Assembly (NCBI GenBank): GCA_027886185.1 | Contig: WOAB01000321.1 | Span: forward strand, 1,765,192 to 1,829,191 | Source of the DNA: Rheum nobile | Taxonomy: Eukaryota; Streptophyta; Magnoliopsida; Caryophyllales; Polygonaceae | DNA: 64,000 nucleotides | Direction: 5' to 3' | In this document: positions 60,963 to 64,000 of the stretch, piece after piece | How positions within the stretch are numbered: position 1 is the first letter of the stretch | How the letters are laid out: each line of letters opens with the position of its first letter | Notes under the pieces: generated by a model | Seen by the model: the letters and a program-made list of their open reading frames with translations, nothing else | Told to the model about the DNA's origin: nothing | The model's database searches: none | Position numbers and translations under genes: made by a program

Positions 60963-63900
60963 CAACTTTTGTAAATTTATTTCCGTGAATCCTCTTATAT
61001 TGTTAAAATATTAGGAAAGAAACAAAGATCTAAGAGTTTGGAAGACAAACAACACTAAAAACATTTAAGATTTACCATTTACAAAAACACAAGGCACAAC
61101 TTTGACCGAAAGTTATGCGTTTCAAATTTTGCAATTTCTTTCTGCGAATCATCTAATAATGTCAAAATATTGGCGGAAACAAAGAGCTAAGAGTTTGGGC
61201 GCCAAACAACACTAAAAACACCAACGTTTTACCATTTACGACACACGGCTTAACTTTGAGAGAAAGTTATGAGTTTCAATTTTTGTCAATTTCTTTTCAA
61301 GAATCATCTTATTTTGTCAAAATATTGGGAAGGAAACAAAGAGCTAAGAGTTTGGGCAACAAACAACACTAAAAACACCTACGATTTTCCATTTACGACA
61401 AAAGGCACAACTTTGAGCGAAAATTATGAGTTTTAAAATTTGTCAATTTATTTCCGTGAATCATCTTATATTGTTAAAATATTAGGAAGGAAACAAAGAT
61501 CTAAGAGTTTGGAAGACAAACAACAATAAAAACATCTAAGATTTACCATTTACGAAACAAAAGGCACAACTTTGACCGAAAGTTATGCGTTTCAAATTTT
61601 GTCAACTTCTTTCTGTGAATCATCTAATAATGTCAAAATATTGGCGGAAACAAAGAGCTAAGAGTTTGGGCGCCAAACAACACTAAAAACATCTACGTTT
61701 TATCATTTACGACACACGGCTCAACTTTGAGAGAAAGTTATGAGTTTCAAATTTTGTCAATTTCTTTTCAAGAATCTTCTTATTTTGTCAAAATATTGGG
61801 AAGGAAACAAAGAGCTAAGAGATTGGGCAACAAACAACACTAAAAACACCTACGATTTTCCATTTACGACAAAAGGCACAACTTTGAGCGAAAGTTATGA
61901 GTTTTAAAATTTGTCAATTTATTTCCGTGAATCATCTTATATTGTGAAAATATTGTGGGAAAATAAAGAGCTAAGAGTTTGGGCAACAAACAACACTAAA
62001 ACCACCTAGGATATACCACTTACGACATATGATGCAACTTTGAGTGAAAGTTAAGAGTTTCAAATTTTGTCAATTTTTTTTATGTGAATCATCTTATATT
62101 GTCAAAAAATTGTGGGAAACAAAGATCTAAGAGTTCGGGAGACAAAAATACTATAAACACCTACGATTTACCATTTACGACATAAGGCACAACTTTGAGC
62201 GAATGTTATGTGTTTCAAATTTTGTCAATTTCTTTCAATGAATCATCTTATATTGTCAAAATATTAGGGGGAAACGAAAGAGCTTGAGTTTGGGCGACAA
62301 ACAACACTAAAAACAACTACAATTTACCAATTACGACAGACGACACAACTTTGAGCGTAAGTTATGAGTTTCAACTTTTGAAAATTTATTTCCATGAATC
62401 CTCTTCTATTGTTAAAATATTAGGAAGGAAACAAAGTTCTAAGAGTTTGGAGGACAAACAACACTAAAAACATCTAAGATTTACCATTTACGAAACACAA
62501 GGCACAACTTTGACCGAAAGTTATGCGTTTCACATTTGTCAATTGCTTTCTGTGAATCATCTAATAATGTGAAAATATTGGCGGAAACAAAGAGCTAAGA
62601 GTTTGGGCGCCAAACAACACTAAAAACACCTACGTTTTACCATTTACGACACACGGCTCACCTTTGAGAGAAAGTTATGAGTTTCAAATTTCGTCATTTT
62701 TTTTTCAAGAATCATCTTATTTTGTCAAAATATTGGGAAGGAAACAAAGAGCTAAGAGTTTGGACAACAAACAACACTAAAAACACCTACGATTTTCCAT
62801 TTACGACAAAAGGCACAACTTTGAGCGAAAGTTATGAGTTTTAAAATTTGTCAATTTATTTTCGTGAATCATCTTATATTGTTAAAATATTAGGAAGGAA
62901 ACAAAGATCTAAGAGTTTGGAAGACAAACAACACTAAAAACATCTAAGATTTACCATTTACGAAACACAAGGCACAACTTTGACCGAAAGTTATGCGTTT
63001 CAAATTTTGTCAATTTCTTTCTGTGAATCAGCTAATAATGTCAAAGTATTGGCAGAAACAAAGAGCTAAGAGTTTGGGCGCCAAATAACACTAAAAACAC
63101 CTACGTTTTACCATTTATGACACACGGGTCCACTTTGAGAGAAAGTTATGAGTTTCAAATTTTGTCAATTTCTTTTCAATAATCATCTTATTTTGTGAAA
63201 ATATTGGGAAGGAAACAAAGAGCTAAGAGTTTGGGCAACAAACAAAACTAAAAACACCTATGATTTTCCATTTACGACAAAAGGCACAACTTTGAGAGAA
63301 AGTTATGAGTTTTAAAATTTGTCAATTTATTTCTGTGAATCATCTTATATTGTCAAAATATTGTGGAAAAACAAAGAGTTTGGGCAACAAACAACACTAA
63401 AACCACGTGGGATTACCACTTACGACATATGATGCAACTTTAAGTGAAAGTTAAGAGTTCCAAATTTTGTCAATTTTTTTTATTTGAATCATCTTATATT
63501 TTCAAAATACTGTGGGAAACAAAGAGTTAAGAGTTCGGGCGACAAAAATACTATAAACACCTACGATTTACCATTTACGACATAAGGCACAACTTTGAGC
63601 GAATGTTATGTGTTTCAAATTTTGTCAATTTATTTCCATGAATCATCTTATATTGTCAAAATATTAGGGGGGAAACAAAGAGCTTGAGTTTGGGCGACAA
63701 ACAATACTAAAAACAACTACAATTTACCAATTACGACAGACGGCACAACTTTGACCGAAAGTTATGAGTTTCAACTTTTGTAAATTTATTTCCGTGAATC
63801 CTCTTATATTGTTAAAATATTAGGAAAGAAACAAAGATCTAAGAGTTTGGAAGACAAACAACACTAAAAACATTTAAGATTTACCATTTACAAAACACAA

Positions 63901-64000
63901 GGCACAACTTTGACCGAAAGTTATGCGTTTCAAATTTTGCAATTTCTTTCTGCGAATCATCTAATAATGTCAAAATATTGGCGGAAACAAAGAGCTAAAG
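60963..64000 (+). repeat. Satellite array, forward block 3, running off the window
   Basis: It resumes in the D monomer interrupted at 56449. The sequence from 60963 recurs from 63773 (2810 bp later, GTGAATCCTCTTATATTG and AGGAAAGAAAC shared), so one 18-monomer macro-unit is present with the start of a second. The array continues past the window end. Confidence 0.95.

Noticed and set aside
15983..64000. CRISPR-like regular repeats
   Set aside because: Units are ~156 bp, contiguous and without unique spacers; this is a tandem satellite in a eukaryotic context.
15983..64000. CENP-B box in the monomer
   Set aside because: No monomer class contains the TTCG....A..CGGG pattern. TTCGGGCG in class C is only a superficial resemblance.

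Overview
This window is plant nuclear DNA from a repeat-dense, centromere-like or pericentromeric region, almost certainly of a eudicot. Spliced genes, plant-type transposons (MULE, CACTA, Ty1/copia and a large gypsy-like LTR) and tens of kilobases of a ~156-bp satellite point that way. No tRNA, rRNA, CRISPR or prokaryotic gene was seen, and I cannot name the species from sequence alone.

Layout. 1-102: possible tail of a B3-like exon. 242-1550: three AT-rich simple or foldback repeats. 1560-3016: a small GRF-zinc-finger gene whose promoter matches that of the MULE next door, followed by a mini inverted duplication of its own 3' exon. 3103-11907: two copies of a Mutator-like element placed head to head as an ~8.6-kb palindrome (arms 3263-7459 and 7680-11907). 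Each carries a FAR1-type zinc finger, a MULE DDE transposase and a C-terminal OTU-type cysteine protease domain. The 220-bp centre holds a broken ubiquitin gene fragment. 11908-13803: 5' half of a Ty1/copia element on the minus strand (gag, primer-binding site, one 824-bp LTR). 13804-15982: AT-rich non-coding DNA.

15983-64000 is the satellite array. The 156-bp monomer falls into six classes (called A-F here), arranged F-A-B-C-D-E in a 937-bp higher-order repeat. The array carries one ~3.3-kb internal inversion (about 17.0-20.27 kb). Several recent duplications of 14, 18 or 19 monomers give periods of 2158, 2810-2814 and 2971-2974 bp. Two clean insertions interrupt it: a solo-LTR-like element at 38397-41347 with a 5-bp target duplication, and a CACTA-type element at 56450-60962 carrying a broken transposase-associated exon and a spliced Ulp1-like gene that lacks visible catalytic His and Cys.

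None of the transposon genes looks intact. Both MULE copies share four in-frame stops, so the palindrome was built from an already dead element. The most notable features are the OTU-transposase palindrome around a ubiquitin relic, the shared GTGCGTTAA palindromes in three promoters, and the multi-level structure of the satellite array. All coordinates of repeat boundaries are by eye and may be off by some tens of bases.
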